From Acidobacteriota bacterium (GTDB taxonomy: Bacteria > Acidobacteriota > Vicinamibacteria > Vicinamibacterales > UBA2999): a stretch of 64,000 bases of DNA. Below, piece after piece: positions 1-7,844 of the stretch. The notes beneath the pieces were generated by a model. That model worked only from the letters and a program-made list of their open reading frames with translations, did no database searches and was not told the DNA's origin. Where the stretch lies: positions 1 through 64,000 of the forward strand of contig JACPCS010000119.1 of assembly GCA_016184455.1 (NCBI GenBank). The letters are read 5' to 3'. The position numbers were made by a program, and so were the translations under genes. How positions within the stretch are numbered: the first letter of the stretch is position 1; the number at the start of each line of letters is the position of its first letter.

Positions 1-2904
1 CCGGAGCTGAAGGACGGCGTGGTACGCGTGCGCGTGGATGGCGTGCTTCGGAGTTACATGCACCTGCCGCGGCCGGTCATGGATCGCGTCGTGTCGCGGA
101 TCAAGGTGATGGGGAACATGGACGTCGCGGATCGCCTTCGGCCCCACGCCGGGCGGGCGCATGTCCAGGTGGCGGGCGTCGACTACGACCTTCGGTTGTC
201 CACCGTGCCTACGCGGCAATCCGAGAAAGTCGTCGTCCGCATCCTCGGGCCGGGACGCGCCCGGTCGCTCGCCGACATCGACGTTCCCGACGCCGAGCTC
301 CGTCGTCTGCGGCAACTGTTCGGCAACCGCGACGGCCTCGTGGTGGTCACGGGCCCGACCGGGTCCGGCAAGACGACCACGTTGTACGCGGCGCTGCAGG
401 ATCTGGCGTCGGGGAAGATCAACATCATTACGGTGGAGGATCCCGTCGAGTACGAGCTCTCCGCCGTCACACAAATTCAGGTGGCGCCGCCGCAGGGTCT
501 CACGTTCGCATCGATCCTCCGGACGATCCTGCGCCAGGATCCGGACATCATCCTGGTTGGCGAAATCCGCGATCTCGAGACGGCGGAAATCGCGTTCCAG
601 GCGAGTCTGACGGGCCACCTGGTACTGACGACACTCCATACCGCAGACGCCGTCGGGGTGCTGGGTCGGCTCGCCGGCCTCGGTGTTACCCGCGCCAACA
701 TCGGCACCGCGCTCCGTGGCATCGTGGCGCAGCGGCTGGTGCGCCGCCTGTGTCCCGAGTGCCGCGTCAGGACCGATGGACGGCTGACGCCGGACGAGCA
801 GCATCTGTCGCGGCTGTACGGTGTGGTGCCTCTGTTCCGCGCCGGCGGATGCGAGCGCTGCTCGGGATCGGGCTATCGCGGCCGGATTCCGATCCTCGAA
901 GTGCTCGTCAAGACGCCTGAGATCGAGCAGCTGATCGCCGAGGGCGAGGGCGCGCAGCGGATCCAGCGCGCGGCGGAACAATTCGGGATGACGTCGCTCC
1001 TCGCCGCTGGGTTGACACGCGTGCGCAGCGGCGAGACGACGCTCGAGGAGATGGAGCGGGTGCTCGGGATCGGCACCGAGGCGCAGCCGCAGCCTGCCGG
1101 CACGCACGTGATGGTCGTCGGCCGCGACGAGCCGTTGCGCCACACGCTTCGCGCGACCCTCGAAGGCAGTGGTTATCGCATCTCCGAGGCGACCGATTCC
1201 GCGAGCGCGTGGCCGCGGCTCAGCGCGGGCGGCGACGCCACGCTGGTCGTGATCGAGCTCGGGGCGGAGCCCGGAGGCCGCGACCTGCTGGTGAAGCTGA
1301 AATCGTCACCGGCGACGGCCGGCCTGCCGGTGATCGCGGTGCTGGATGCGGATCGGCCTCTCGATCGGGCCCTCGTGGAAGAGGGCGTGGACGACGTGAT
1401 CCACACGCCGCTCGATCCCGCCGCCGTGGTTGCCCGCGTCCGTGCGTGTTTGCGGCGCCGCGGGGTGGAGCCCGCCGAGGGTGACACGCAGGAATTGCGC
1501 GGTCTCCCGGCGTCGAGCGAACCCTCGATTGCCGTGCTCCCGTTCGCCGATCTGAGCCAGGCGCAGGACCAGGCGTACCTCTGCGACGGTCTGGCGGAGG
1601 AGCTCACCCACGCCCTGTCGCGCATCGACGGGCTGCTGGTGGCGGCGCGCACGTCGGCCTTTCGCTTCCGATCGATCAAAGGGGATGCGCGCGACATCGG
1701 CAAGCAGCTCGGCGTGAGCGCCATCCTGGAAGGCAGCGTTCAGAAGTCGGGCTCGCGCGTGCGCATCACCGTCCGGCTCGTAAACGTCGAGGAGGGCACC
1801 GACCTGCTGTCGGAACGCTACGAGCGCGACCTCATCGACCTCTTCGAGCTCGAGGATGAGATCACGAAGAGGGTCTGCGAGCGGCTGCGCGTGGTTCTGC
1901 TGCCGACGTCGCCGGGGCCGTCCGCCCCGCCACCCACCACGAGCGTCGACGCACACGAGCTGTATCTGAAGGGCCGCCACGAGTGGAACCGCCGCACGGA
2001 GGAAGGGTTGACGCGCAGTCTCGAATACTTTGCGCAGGCGGTGGCCCGGGACCCCGATTACGCCACTGCGTACGCCGCGCTCGCCGACACCTACGTCACG
2101 CTGAGCATGTACGGCGCGCGCCGACCCGCGGAGGTGATGCCGCTGGCGTTCGAGGCCGCCGCGCGCGCGCTGACGATCGATCCGAATGCCGCGGAAGCGC
2201 TCGTAGCCCAAGGCTGCGTGCGGGCCATGTACATGTGGGATTGGTATTGCGACGACGATTTCCTGCGTGCCTTGGAGATCGAACCCAACAACGCGATGGC
2301 GTGCCACTGGTATGCCACCAATTACCTGATGCCCCTGGGCCGCTTCGCTGCCGCCCGCGTGCAGCTCGATCGGGCGCTGCAGCTCGATCCGCAGTCGATG
2401 CCCATCAAGGCAAGCGTCGGCCTGCTGCTGTACTTCGAGCGTCGATACGAGGAAGCCGCCGCGCACCAGCGCCGGGTGATCGCGGCGGATCCGGCGTTCG
2501 GCCTCGCGCAGTACTTCCTCGCCCAGGCCTGGACCGAGATGGGCCGCTTCGACGAGGCCATCGACACGCTCCGGCGGGCGAAGAGGCTGACCGTGCAGAG
2601 CCCTGAAATGGACAGCGCCCTCGGCTACGCCCTTGCGCGTGCGGGCCGCACCGAGGCGGGAGAGGCGGCCCTCAATGAACTGGTCCAGTTGTCCGCGGCA
2701 CGCTACGTCTCACCCGCGCTGCTGGCGCAGATCGCCGCCGGCCTCGGCGACAGCAACCGCGCCATGCGGTACCTGGACGAGGCGTTCGGGATGCGGGCCA
2801 CGGAACTGGCCTGGCTGGCCGTCCGGCCGTCGTTCGATGCCCTTCACGGCGATTCGCGCTTCGCCGATCTCTGCTTCAGGATCCTGCCGGCCCGTCCCGC
2901 ATAG
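1..2904 (+). CDS. PilB/GspE-type ATPase fused to receiver-like, TolB-like and TPR domains (5' partial)
   Basis: The frame is already open at base 1; the first in-window start is a GTG at 19, so the true N-terminus is outside. Residues (from the GTG) about 1-350 are a type II secretion/type IV pilus ATPase: Walker A GPTGSGKTT near 112-120, Walker B-type ILVGEIRD, a His-box LTTLHT, and a zinc-type Cys pair set (CPEC, CERC). Residues about 365-480 resemble a response-regulator receiver, but the phosphoacceptor position reads V-I-E-L (Glu for Asp) and the conserved Lys before Pro is Thr. Residues about 496-630 match the TolB-like module seen in adenylate-cyclase-associated TPR proteins, and the rest are TPR repeats. 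No other secretion gene is in view. The ATPase call is secure; the role of the fusion is unknown. Confidence 0.9.
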   Translation, partial: PELKDGVVRVRVDGVLRSYMHLPRPVMDRVVSRIKVMGNMDVADRLRPHAGRAHVQVAGVDYDLRLSTVPTRQSEKVVVRILGPGRARSLADIDVPDAELRRLRQLFGNRDGLVVVTGPTGSGKTTTLYAALQDLASGKINIITVEDPVEYELSAVTQIQVAPPQGLTFASILRTILRQDPDIILVGEIRDLETAEIAFQASLTGHLVLTTLHTADAVGVLGRLAGLGVTRANIGTALRGIVAQRLVRRLCPECRVRTDGRLTPDEQHLSRLYGVVPLFRAGGCERCSGSGYRGRIPILEVLVKTPEIEQLIAEGEGAQRIQRAAEQFGMTSLLAAGLTRVRSGETTLEEMERVLGIGTEAQPQPAGTHVMVVGRDEPLRHTLRATLEGSGYRISEATDSASAWPRLSAGGDATLVVIELGAEPGGRDLLVKLKSSPATAGLPVIAVLDADRPLDRALVEEGVDDVIHTPLDPAAVVARVRACLRRRGVEPAEGDTQELRGLPASSEPSIAVLPFADLSQAQDQAYLCDGLAEELTHALSRIDGLLVAARTSAFRFRSIKGDARDIGKQLGVSAILEGSVQKSGSRVRITVRLVNVEEGTDLLSERYERDLIDLFELEDEITKRVCERLRVVLLPTSPGPSAPPPTTSVDAHELYLKGRHEWNRRTEEGLTRSLEYFAQAVARDPDYATAYAALADTYVTLSMYGARRPAEVMPLAFEAAARALTIDPNAAEALVAQGCVRAMYMWDWYCDDDFLRALEIEPNNAMACHWYATNYLMPLGRFAAARVQLDRALQLDPQSMPIKASVGLLLYFERRYEEAAAHQRRVIAADPAFGLAQYFLAQAWTEMGRFDEAIDTLRRAKRLTVQSPEMDSALGYALARAGRTEAGEAALNELVQLSAARYVSPALLAQIAAGLGDSNRAMRYLDEAFGMRATELAWLAVRPSFDALHGDSRFADLCFRILPARPA

Positions 2905-2977
2905 CGCCACCGCTTGTCACGTCTCGCCGCCACGGAGGCACGGAGATACAGAGGCTCGTGGAATCGTGGTCTCCGCA

Positions 2978-4012
2978 TTACGTGGCGGCGGACGACGGAC
3001 GTGAGCCTCCGAACAGCACACTCAGGAGCGGCCGGTCGCGGTGCAGACAGAGCCGCACGGTTTCGAACAGGCAGATGTTCATGTATCCGGCCGCTGGCCA
3101 GAGAATCGCGGCCTCGACCGGCAGGTCGAACCAGGAATGAATGACGAGGCCCATCATCGCGTCGTACTGGTAGCCCCACCAGCCGTACGGGAGGGCCAGC
3201 GTCACTTCCCATATCAGGCTGAGGAGGAGCAGCGCGAACATCTTGTAGACGAACGCAGGACGGTTGATGAAGGGGCCGACGGCGTTGTAGAGCACAGCCG
3301 CCGGTCCGATGACGAGCGCCAGCTCGAACAGGAAATACCAGGGGAATCCAGCTGAGTACTCGTGCGCGCCCAGCTTCTTCCATCCGACCGCGATGACAAA
3401 CAGCAACAGACCGACGAGGAGCGATGGAACGTGGATGGCGACGATCCCGGATGCGCTGCGGGCCCGCGCCGGATACGCGGACTCCGGCATCGTGTACGCG
3501 CTCAGCCATGAGTGGCTCGCCCAGATATACGAAAGCAGGATCGTGGCGCACCCCGACGCGTAGAAGACGAATTCCTCGATCGGAATTGTCCGCGGCCAGC
3601 CCCGTCCGGGCGCATAGCCGGGGACGAACACGCCGAGCGTGGCGCCGGGGTTGGGAAACCGGAAGAACACGTTGCCGAGCAGGATGTCGACCAGGCACCA
3701 CATCGGGACGACGATCGCGGCGGTGATCCAGTACGCCCGCCAGTGATGCGGATGGAGCCGCCGTCGCCGAACGAACCACAGCCCGACGAAATGCGCGGGG
3801 ATCACGAAGAGCGCAAGGCTCATCGTATAACCGAGCGGGCTGTGGTCGCCTGACAGATACGGCGGGTCCGGATCATGCCTCACCGTGGCCGCAGCGACGA
3901 TCAGCGCCAGGATCGGGACAGAGAAGATCAGCAGCAGCGGCTGCTTCGGCGCGCCGCTGACCGACAGCCACGGGCGGGTGACGCCGTCCACGAAGTCACG
4001 GTCGTCTGTCAA
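2978..4012 (-). CDS. Polytopic membrane protein, lycopene-cyclase-domain-like (paralogue 1)
   Basis: A 344-residue protein with about eight hydrophobic segments and no signal peptide. It starts with TTG (M-T-D-D), chosen because the tandem paralogue upstream begins ATG at the same residues. Each half carries a similar signature: a D/E-rich W-x-x-D/E segment, then a G-x-F-x-F or G-W-W-G-Y stretch, then L/I-P-I/V-E-E/A followed by aromatic residues (I-P-I-E-E-F-V-F-Y and L-P-V-E-A-A-I-L-W). Such doubled P-x-E-E motifs in helices recall fused bacterial/fungal lycopene cyclase domains; this is a remote inference. It lies 40 nt downstream of its paralogue and converges on the ATPase gene. It could instead be an unrelated integral membrane family. 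Confidence 0.75.
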   Translation of the reverse strand: MTDDRDFVDGVTRPWLSVSGAPKQPLLLIFSVPILALIVAAATVRHDPDPPYLSGDHSPLGYTMSLALFVIPAHFVGLWFVRRRRLHPHHWRAYWITAAIVVPMWCLVDILLGNVFFRFPNPGATLGVFVPGYAPGRGWPRTIPIEEFVFYASGCATILLSYIWASHSWLSAYTMPESAYPARARSASGIVAIHVPSLLVGLLLFVIAVGWKKLGAHEYSAGFPWYFLFELALVIGPAAVLYNAVGPFINRPAFVYKMFALLLLSLIWEVTLALPYGWWGYQYDAMMGLVIHSWFDLPVEAAILWPAAGYMNICLFETVRLCLHRDRPLLSVLFGGSRPSSAAT

Positions 4013-4052
4013 TGAGGGACGTCGCGGATCTTGTCCGTGCCGGAGGTGGAAG

Positions 4053-5096
4053 TCAACGCGGGGCTGGCGGCGCGGTCGTCGGCACGAGCGGCCCGCCGAA
4101 GAGCACGCGGCCGAGCGGCCGGTCCCTGTGGAGGCACAGCCGCACCATCTCGAACAGGCAGACGTTCATGTAGGCCGCCGCCGGCCATAGCACCACCGCC
4201 TCGATGGGCAGATCGAACCACGGGTGGATGACAATCCCCATCATCGCGTCGTACTGATAGCCCCACCACCCGTACGGCAGGGCCATCGTGGCTTCCCACA
4301 TCAGACTGACGAGCAGGAGCACCAGCGTCTTGGCGACGAACGCCGGACGGTTGATGAACGAACCGACGGCGCTGTAGAGAACGGCCGTCGGCCCGATGAC
4401 GAGCGCCAGCTCGAACAGGAAATAGCCGGGGATGACTCCTCCGGGGTACTCGTGACGTCCGAGGTTCTTCCACGCGAGCGCGGCGAGAAACAGGAGCGCG
4501 CCGGTCACGAGCGACGGGACGTGGATGACAACGAGCCTCGAGGCGTTGCGAACGCGCGCCAGGTACGCCGATTCGGGCATCGTATACGCGCTCAGCCAGG
4601 AGTAGCTCATCCAGATGTACCCCAGCAGAATCGTGAAGCACCCGGAGGCGTAGAACACGAACTCCTCGATCGGGATCGTCCGCGGCCAGCCCCGACCGGG
4701 CGCATACCCGGGCGCGAACACGCCAAGCGTGGCGCCGGGGTTCGGAAACCGGAAGAAGGTGTTGCCGAGCAGGATGTCGACCAGGCACCACATCGGGACG
4801 ACGATCGCAGCGGTGATCCAGAAGGCGCGCCAGTGATGGGTATGCAGGTGCCGTTGTCGAATGAACCACGACCCGAGCGTGAAACACGGGATTACGAAGA
4901 TGGCCAGGCTGATCGTGTAGCCCAGGGGACTGTAGTTGCCACTCAGATAGGGGGGCTGTGGGTCATGCCTGATCGTGGCGACGGCCACGAGGAGCGCCAC
5001 CATCAAGGTGAAGAAGATCGCCACCAGCGACTGTTTTGGTGCGCTGCTGATGGTCAATTGATTGCCGCCTTCGAGAGGTTCTTGGTCGTCTGTCAT
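4053..5096 (-). CDS. Polytopic membrane protein, lycopene-cyclase-domain-like (paralogue 2)
   Basis: A 347-residue paralogue of the downstream gene, with the same topology and the same two motifs (I-P-I-E-E-F-V-F-Y near the middle, L-P-I-E-A-V-V-L-W near the C-terminus). The blocks G-A-T-L-G-V-F, P-G-Y-A-P-G-R-G-W and A-L-P-Y-G-W-W-G-Y-Q-Y-D-A-M-M-G are conserved between the two copies. The start is placed at the internal ATG at 5096 (M-T-D-D-Q-E), which aligns with the paralogue's start, rather than at the upstream in-frame ATG at 5141. The conserved acidic pairs in membrane context suggest an enzyme working on a lipid or isoprenoid. No carotenoid genes are in the window, so the substrate is unknown. 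Confidence 0.78.
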   Translation of the reverse strand: MTDDQEPLEGGNQLTISSAPKQSLVAIFFTLMVALLVAVATIRHDPQPPYLSGNYSPLGYTISLAIFVIPCFTLGSWFIRQRHLHTHHWRAFWITAAIVVPMWCLVDILLGNTFFRFPNPGATLGVFAPGYAPGRGWPRTIPIEEFVFYASGCFTILLGYIWMSYSWLSAYTMPESAYLARVRNASRLVVIHVPSLVTGALLFLAALAWKNLGRHEYPGGVIPGYFLFELALVIGPTAVLYSAVGSFINRPAFVAKTLVLLLVSLMWEATMALPYGWWGYQYDAMMGIVIHPWFDLPIEAVVLWPAAAYMNVCLFEMVRLCLHRDRPLGRVLFGGPLVPTTAPPAPR

Positions 5097-5247
5097 GGTG
5101 GAGACGGCGCGTATCTTGGGTGACGCGGACGAGGATGTCAACGGGATCGGTCACGATCGCCTTCACCTTCAGCTCCTTGGCGATCGTCTGCAGATCAGAG
5201 CGGCGAAGACACGCTCGCGCGGAGCTGGAATCTGGTAGGTACCAGTC

Positions 5248-5472
5248 ATGTCGTCCGGCGTGCGACTTCAGATCATCGAGACAGACGAAGGCCTCGTCCT
5301 CGCGCCAATCAGGAGAGCCAGGCCTTCCGCACGTCAAGCCGGATGGCGGTCGCTGCGCGGATGCGCGAAGGGCACGGACGCGCTGAAGCAGCACCTCGAG
5401 GAGCACCGGCGTGAAGCAAAACGCTTGCGCACCGGCTCCTCTGCCACTTCGGCTCAATCGAACGCATCGTAA
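5248..5472 (+). pseudogene. Antitoxin-like remnant (AbrB/VapB-type C-terminal part)
   Basis: A short frame whose middle part reads like the C-terminal half of an AbrB/VapB-type antitoxin: V-R-L-Q-I-I-E-T-D-E-G-L-V-L-A-P, then A-G-W-R-S-L-R-G-C-A-K-G-T-D-A-L and Q-H-L-E-E-H-R-R-E-A-K-R. The same segment recurs at 17499-17609 at both DNA and protein level, there ending with a stop right after E-A-K-R. No DNA-binding N-terminal half and no toxin partner follow. I read it as a decayed gene. The family assignment is an inference from the segment's character and from the many toxin-antitoxin genes nearby. Confidence 0.4.
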
Positions 5473-5618
5473 CGGTCGACGCCGGCACACTGGCCGAAGT
5501 GCGAGGTATCGGAGCAAGGAAGGCGGCCCGTATCCGGGAACTCGTTTGCGATCCGTCTTCCGGCGGCTCTGCCGCGGCCGCCGATAACTGTCCGTCGCCG
5601 AACCCCACAAGTGTCTAG
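5415..5618 (+). pseudogene. ERCC4-type nuclease C-terminal helix-hairpin-helix remnant
   Basis: Right after a TGA at 5412-5414 one frame reads A-H-R-L-L-C-H-F-G-S-I-E-R-I, then A-E-V-R-G-I-G-A-R-K-A-A-R-I-R-E-L-V, ending in TAG at 5616-5618. F-G-S followed by L-x-x-V-x-G-I-G-x-x-K-A-x-x-I is the C-terminal tandem HhH signature of XPF/ERCC4-like nucleases. The nuclease domain is absent and there is no convincing start, so this is a 3' fragment overlapping the antitoxin remnant in another frame. Confidence 0.45.
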
Positions 5619-5623
5619 AACCA

Positions 5624-5653
5624 TAGACATATCCAGCACGCCGTCCATATACT
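5624..5653 (+). promoter_or_regulatory. Putative promoter of hicAB
   Basis: TAGACA at 5624-5629 and TATACT at 5648-5653 are 18 nt apart, close to a housekeeping-sigma promoter. The hicA ATG is only 8 nt past the -10 element, so a transcript from here would be nearly leaderless even though GAAGG lies at 5654-5658. Seen by eye only. Confidence 0.3.
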
Positions 5654-5660
5654 GAAGGTA

Positions 5661-5867
5661 ATGACAGCCAAGGACCTGCGCCGTATTCTCAGGTCACATG
5701 GCTGCGTGGAGACGCGTCAGCGCGGGTCGCACGTTCGGATCGAATGCGGCAGGTGCGTGACGACAGTGCCGGTCCACGCGGGCGAGGACGTCGGACCAGG
5801 TCTGCTCCGGCGCATCGAGCGCGATCTGGAGCCGTGTCTCGGAAAGGGATGGTTGAAGAAATCGTGA
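5661..5867 (+). CDS. hicA: HicA-type mRNA interferase toxin
   Basis: A 68-residue protein with the compact dsRBD-like HicA layout: an N-terminal helix (A-K-D-L-R-R-I-L), the catalytic histidine in R-G-S-H, then a short strand pair and T-V-P-V-H-A-G-E-D-V-G-P-G-L-L-R-R-I. HicA enzymes cleave mRNA and are neutralised by the co-encoded HicB. The length fits the family. The coding end overlaps the downstream HicB start, as is usual for hicAB operons. An ATG start with GAAGG just upstream supports this start. Confidence 0.88.
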   Translation: MTAKDLRRILRSHGCVETRQRGSHVRIECGRCVTTVPVHAGEDVGPGLLRRIERDLEPCLGKGWLKKS

Positions 5868-6262
5868 AGACCTATCACGTCACGTACGAGCGGGACGAGT
5901 CTGGCTGGTGGGTCGCTTCTGTTCGGGGACTGCGTGGCTGCCACACGCAGGGGCGCACCGTGGACGAGGCGCGGCGCCGCATCGTCGAAGCTATGGAGTT
6001 GTTCGTGGACAACACGCGTTCCGCGAACATTGTCGACGATGTGAAGCTGCCCGCGTCTGCGAAGAAGGCCATTCGCGCATACGCTACGCTGCGCAAGAAA
6101 GCGGAACAGGAAGATCGACGCGCCGCGCTGGCAGCTCGGCGAGCGGTCAGAGTCCTCCGCGGCGGACGGCTCAAGATGAGTGCGCGGGATGCCGCACGCG
6201 TGCTCGGTCTGTCACATCAGCGCGTCCATCAGCTCGCACAGGAGAAGCAAACCCGCGGCTGA
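5864..6262 (+). CDS. hicB: HicB-type antitoxin with C-terminal DNA-binding helices
   Basis: The N-terminal part (K-T-Y-H-V-T-Y-E-R-D-x-S-G-W-W-V-A-S-V, then G-C-H-T-Q-G-R-T-V-D-E-A-R-R-R-I) is the typical degenerate RNase-H-like HicB fold. The C-terminal A-R-D-A-A-R-V-L-G-L-S-H-Q-R-V-H-Q-L is a helix-turn-helix for operator binding. I start at GTG 5864, which shares GTGA with the hicA stop and gives the family-typical M-K-T-Y N-terminus. An in-frame ATG at 5849 would add five residues and overlap hicA by 19 nt. Acts as antitoxin and likely autorepressor. Confidence 0.86.
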   Translation: MKTYHVTYERDESGWWVASVRGLRGCHTQGRTVDEARRRIVEAMELFVDNTRSANIVDDVKLPASAKKAIRAYATLRKKAEQEDRRAALAARRAVRVLRGGRLKMSARDAARVLGLSHQRVHQLAQEKQTRG

Positions 6263-6470
6263 GACGTGTCGAACGGATCTCGCCAAGACATCATGCGTGA
6301 GGAACAGCCGGCACCAGGAAGTCGATAGAAGTCAGCGGGTTCGACGGTTCTATCGCGACCACTGCCGATCGAGCGCAGCTTCGAGCTCTTGTCGAAAAGT
6401 TGACACTTGGTCGGTGAGAGTCGCGCCGGAGCGCTGACCGGTCCGTGCCCCCGGTATTCTTGGCGCGGCA

Positions 6471-6722
6471 TTGACCAGACCGTCTTCGCGCGCCTCTGCG
6501 TACTACTCCAGACTCGTAGATCAGTTCCTCGGTAGTGACCCGTACGAGGTCCTTGGTGCTCTGACTGCGGCACACATCTACGACCTCGAAGTCGAGCAGC
6601 GCCGGGCGTGGGAAGAGCAGTTGAAGATCTTCACGGTCGCTCTAGGCGGGCTGACGGGCACGCTCTACCTCGAATTCGACGTCCCGCACTCCATCGCCAG
6701 CTTGGGCGTCGCCGAGGCTTGA
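6471..6722 (+). CDS. Short hypothetical protein, possibly a truncated N-terminal fragment
   Basis: An 83-residue frame starting with TTG. Residues about 10-55 (Y-Y-S-R-L-V-D-Q-F-L-G, P-Y-E-V-L-G-A-L, E-Q-R-R-A-W-E-E-Q-L) look like a real amphipathic helical domain, while the last dozen residues do not. That suggests the 5' part of a larger gene interrupted near 6700. It sits between hicAB and the convergent Xre/RES pair, where several other gene pieces are decayed. I do not recognise the family with confidence. Confidence 0.4.
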   Translation: MTRPSSRASAYYSRLVDQFLGSDPYEVLGALTAAHIYDLEVEQRRAWEEQLKIFTVALGGLTGTLYLEFDVPHSIASLGVAEA

Positions 6723-6725
6723 GCC

Positions 6726-7196
6726 TCACTCGGGCTTCAATAAACGCGGGTCGAATTCGAATCTCTGCGAGCTCGAGACTCGGACATCTTTGAAGTCGCG
6801 ATGACGTGGGTTCAGCAGGTGGTTGCAGTCGCTTGGAATGACGGCGCTCGGAACCTGCAGGACCGCTGACTCTGCGGCCTTTGCCCACTCATCGCCTATC
6901 AGCTGCAACTCCGGCGGTGCCGGATACGAGCGCCAGTCGCCCGGCAGGCGCTTGGAGTCGAGACGCTCAACCAGCGCCTCCTCGAACGTACAGGGAATGA
7001 GCACATACGCACCCAGGATCGACCCGCGTCCCAAGTGCACCAACAACTCAAGCGCGGCCAGCGCAGCGCTCTCGGACGTGTACACGAGCGGCGTGCCCGG
7101 TGAATTCCAACGCCCACCCTCGAGGCGAGCACCTTCACCATCGAATGCATTCACGGCGTGTCTGGCCTTGACGATTCGCCAGGCGGTAATCGCCAC
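6726..7196 (-). CDS. RES-domain toxin
   Basis: A 156-residue RES-family protein (W-R-I-V at the N-terminus, G-A-R-L-E-G-G-R-W-N-S-P-G, then Y-T-S-E-S-A-A-L-A-A-L-E, and L-N-P-R-H-R-D-F near the end). The Arg, Tyr/Glu and Ser set named by the family is in place. RES toxins (ParT, MbcT) modify NAD+ or a metabolic enzyme by ADP-ribosyl chemistry or NAD+ breakdown. Its GTG start shares one base with the TAG stop of the antitoxin (TAGTG), so the two are translationally coupled. A second, divergent RES module is at 60114-61054. Confidence 0.9.
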   Translation of the reverse strand: MAITAWRIVKARHAVNAFDGEGARLEGGRWNSPGTPLVYTSESAALAALELLVHLGRGSILGAYVLIPCTFEEALVERLDSKRLPGDWRSYPAPPELQLIGDEWAKAAESAVLQVPSAVIPSDCNHLLNPRHRDFKDVRVSSSQRFEFDPRLLKPE

Positions 7197-7702
7197 TAGG
7201 AGAAGACGCCGTGCTCGAGGCGGCCGACCAGCCGCTCTACCTCTTGAACACCGAGTTCAGTGCGAGCGAGGTCTAACGGAACACCACCGCCCAGCGCCGG
7301 CTGTGCTGTAGTGAGCCACTCGACGGCGGCATCGCGGTCGCCCTCGAAAAGTTGGAGCGCCTTTCCGAACAGCCTGGCGGCCCGCAGGAGGCGATCGGAT
7401 TCGCCCGAAAGGAATCGGCCGTCGGTCTTTCGGCGCGTCAGCGTGCGGCGTGGAATGTTGATGAGGTCGATCAGGCGATCGACCGTCAGCGATGTGTTAC
7501 GCTGAAATCGCTCGAACGCGCGATACGGAATACCGCGTTGGACCACCTCGAGCAATCCGGGCGCGTCGAACGTGTCGAGTCCCAACAGGACCACGTACGC
7601 GTGCGGCCCGGGCTGACCGGCTCGAAGCTGCCGCCGAAAGCGATCGAGGTCCTTGGTGGTCTCTGTGGCGTCATGAAGCGCGGCGGCTGATGCTTTGGCC
7701 AT
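7196..7702 (-). CDS. Xre/MbcA/ParS-family antitoxin
   Basis: About 168 residues from the ATG at 7702. An N-terminal helical domain (Y-V-V-L-L-G-L-D-T-F-D-A-P-G-L-L-E-V-V) leads to an Xre-like DNA-binding segment (L-I-D-L-I-N-I-P-R-R-T-L-T-R-R). The C-terminal toxin-binding domain ends in P-L-D-L-A-R-T-E-L-G-V-Q-E-V-E. The order antitoxin then RES toxin is the family standard. An in-frame ATG at 7774 exists, but the -10-like CATAAT at 7713-7718 favours 7702 and a nearly leaderless message. Confidence 0.88.
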   Translation of the reverse strand: MAKASAAALHDATETTKDLDRFRRQLRAGQPGPHAYVVLLGLDTFDAPGLLEVVQRGIPYRAFERFQRNTSLTVDRLIDLINIPRRTLTRRKTDGRFLSGESDRLLRAARLFGKALQLFEGDRDAAVEWLTTAQPALGGGVPLDLARTELGVQEVERLVGRLEHGVFS

Positions 7703-7761
7703 GTGGCCATCTATTATGCGCCATTTGCCTCCTGACAAAACTTGACAGATTGCGCACGAAA

Positions 7762-7787
7762 GGGCCGTCTCCAACCGGAGACGGCCC
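7762..7787. other. Perfect hairpin in the spacer upstream of the Xre/RES operon
   Basis: GGGCCGTCTCC, a four-base loop AACC, and its exact complement form an 11-bp GC-rich stem. There is no clear U-tract, so it may be a bidirectional terminator, an operator, or the scar of the junction that truncated feoB immediately to the right. Confidence 0.5.
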
Positions 7788-7844
7788 GACGATCTACGCG
7801 ATTTTCCTAAGACAAACGTAGCAACCCAAAATCACCGACGACGC

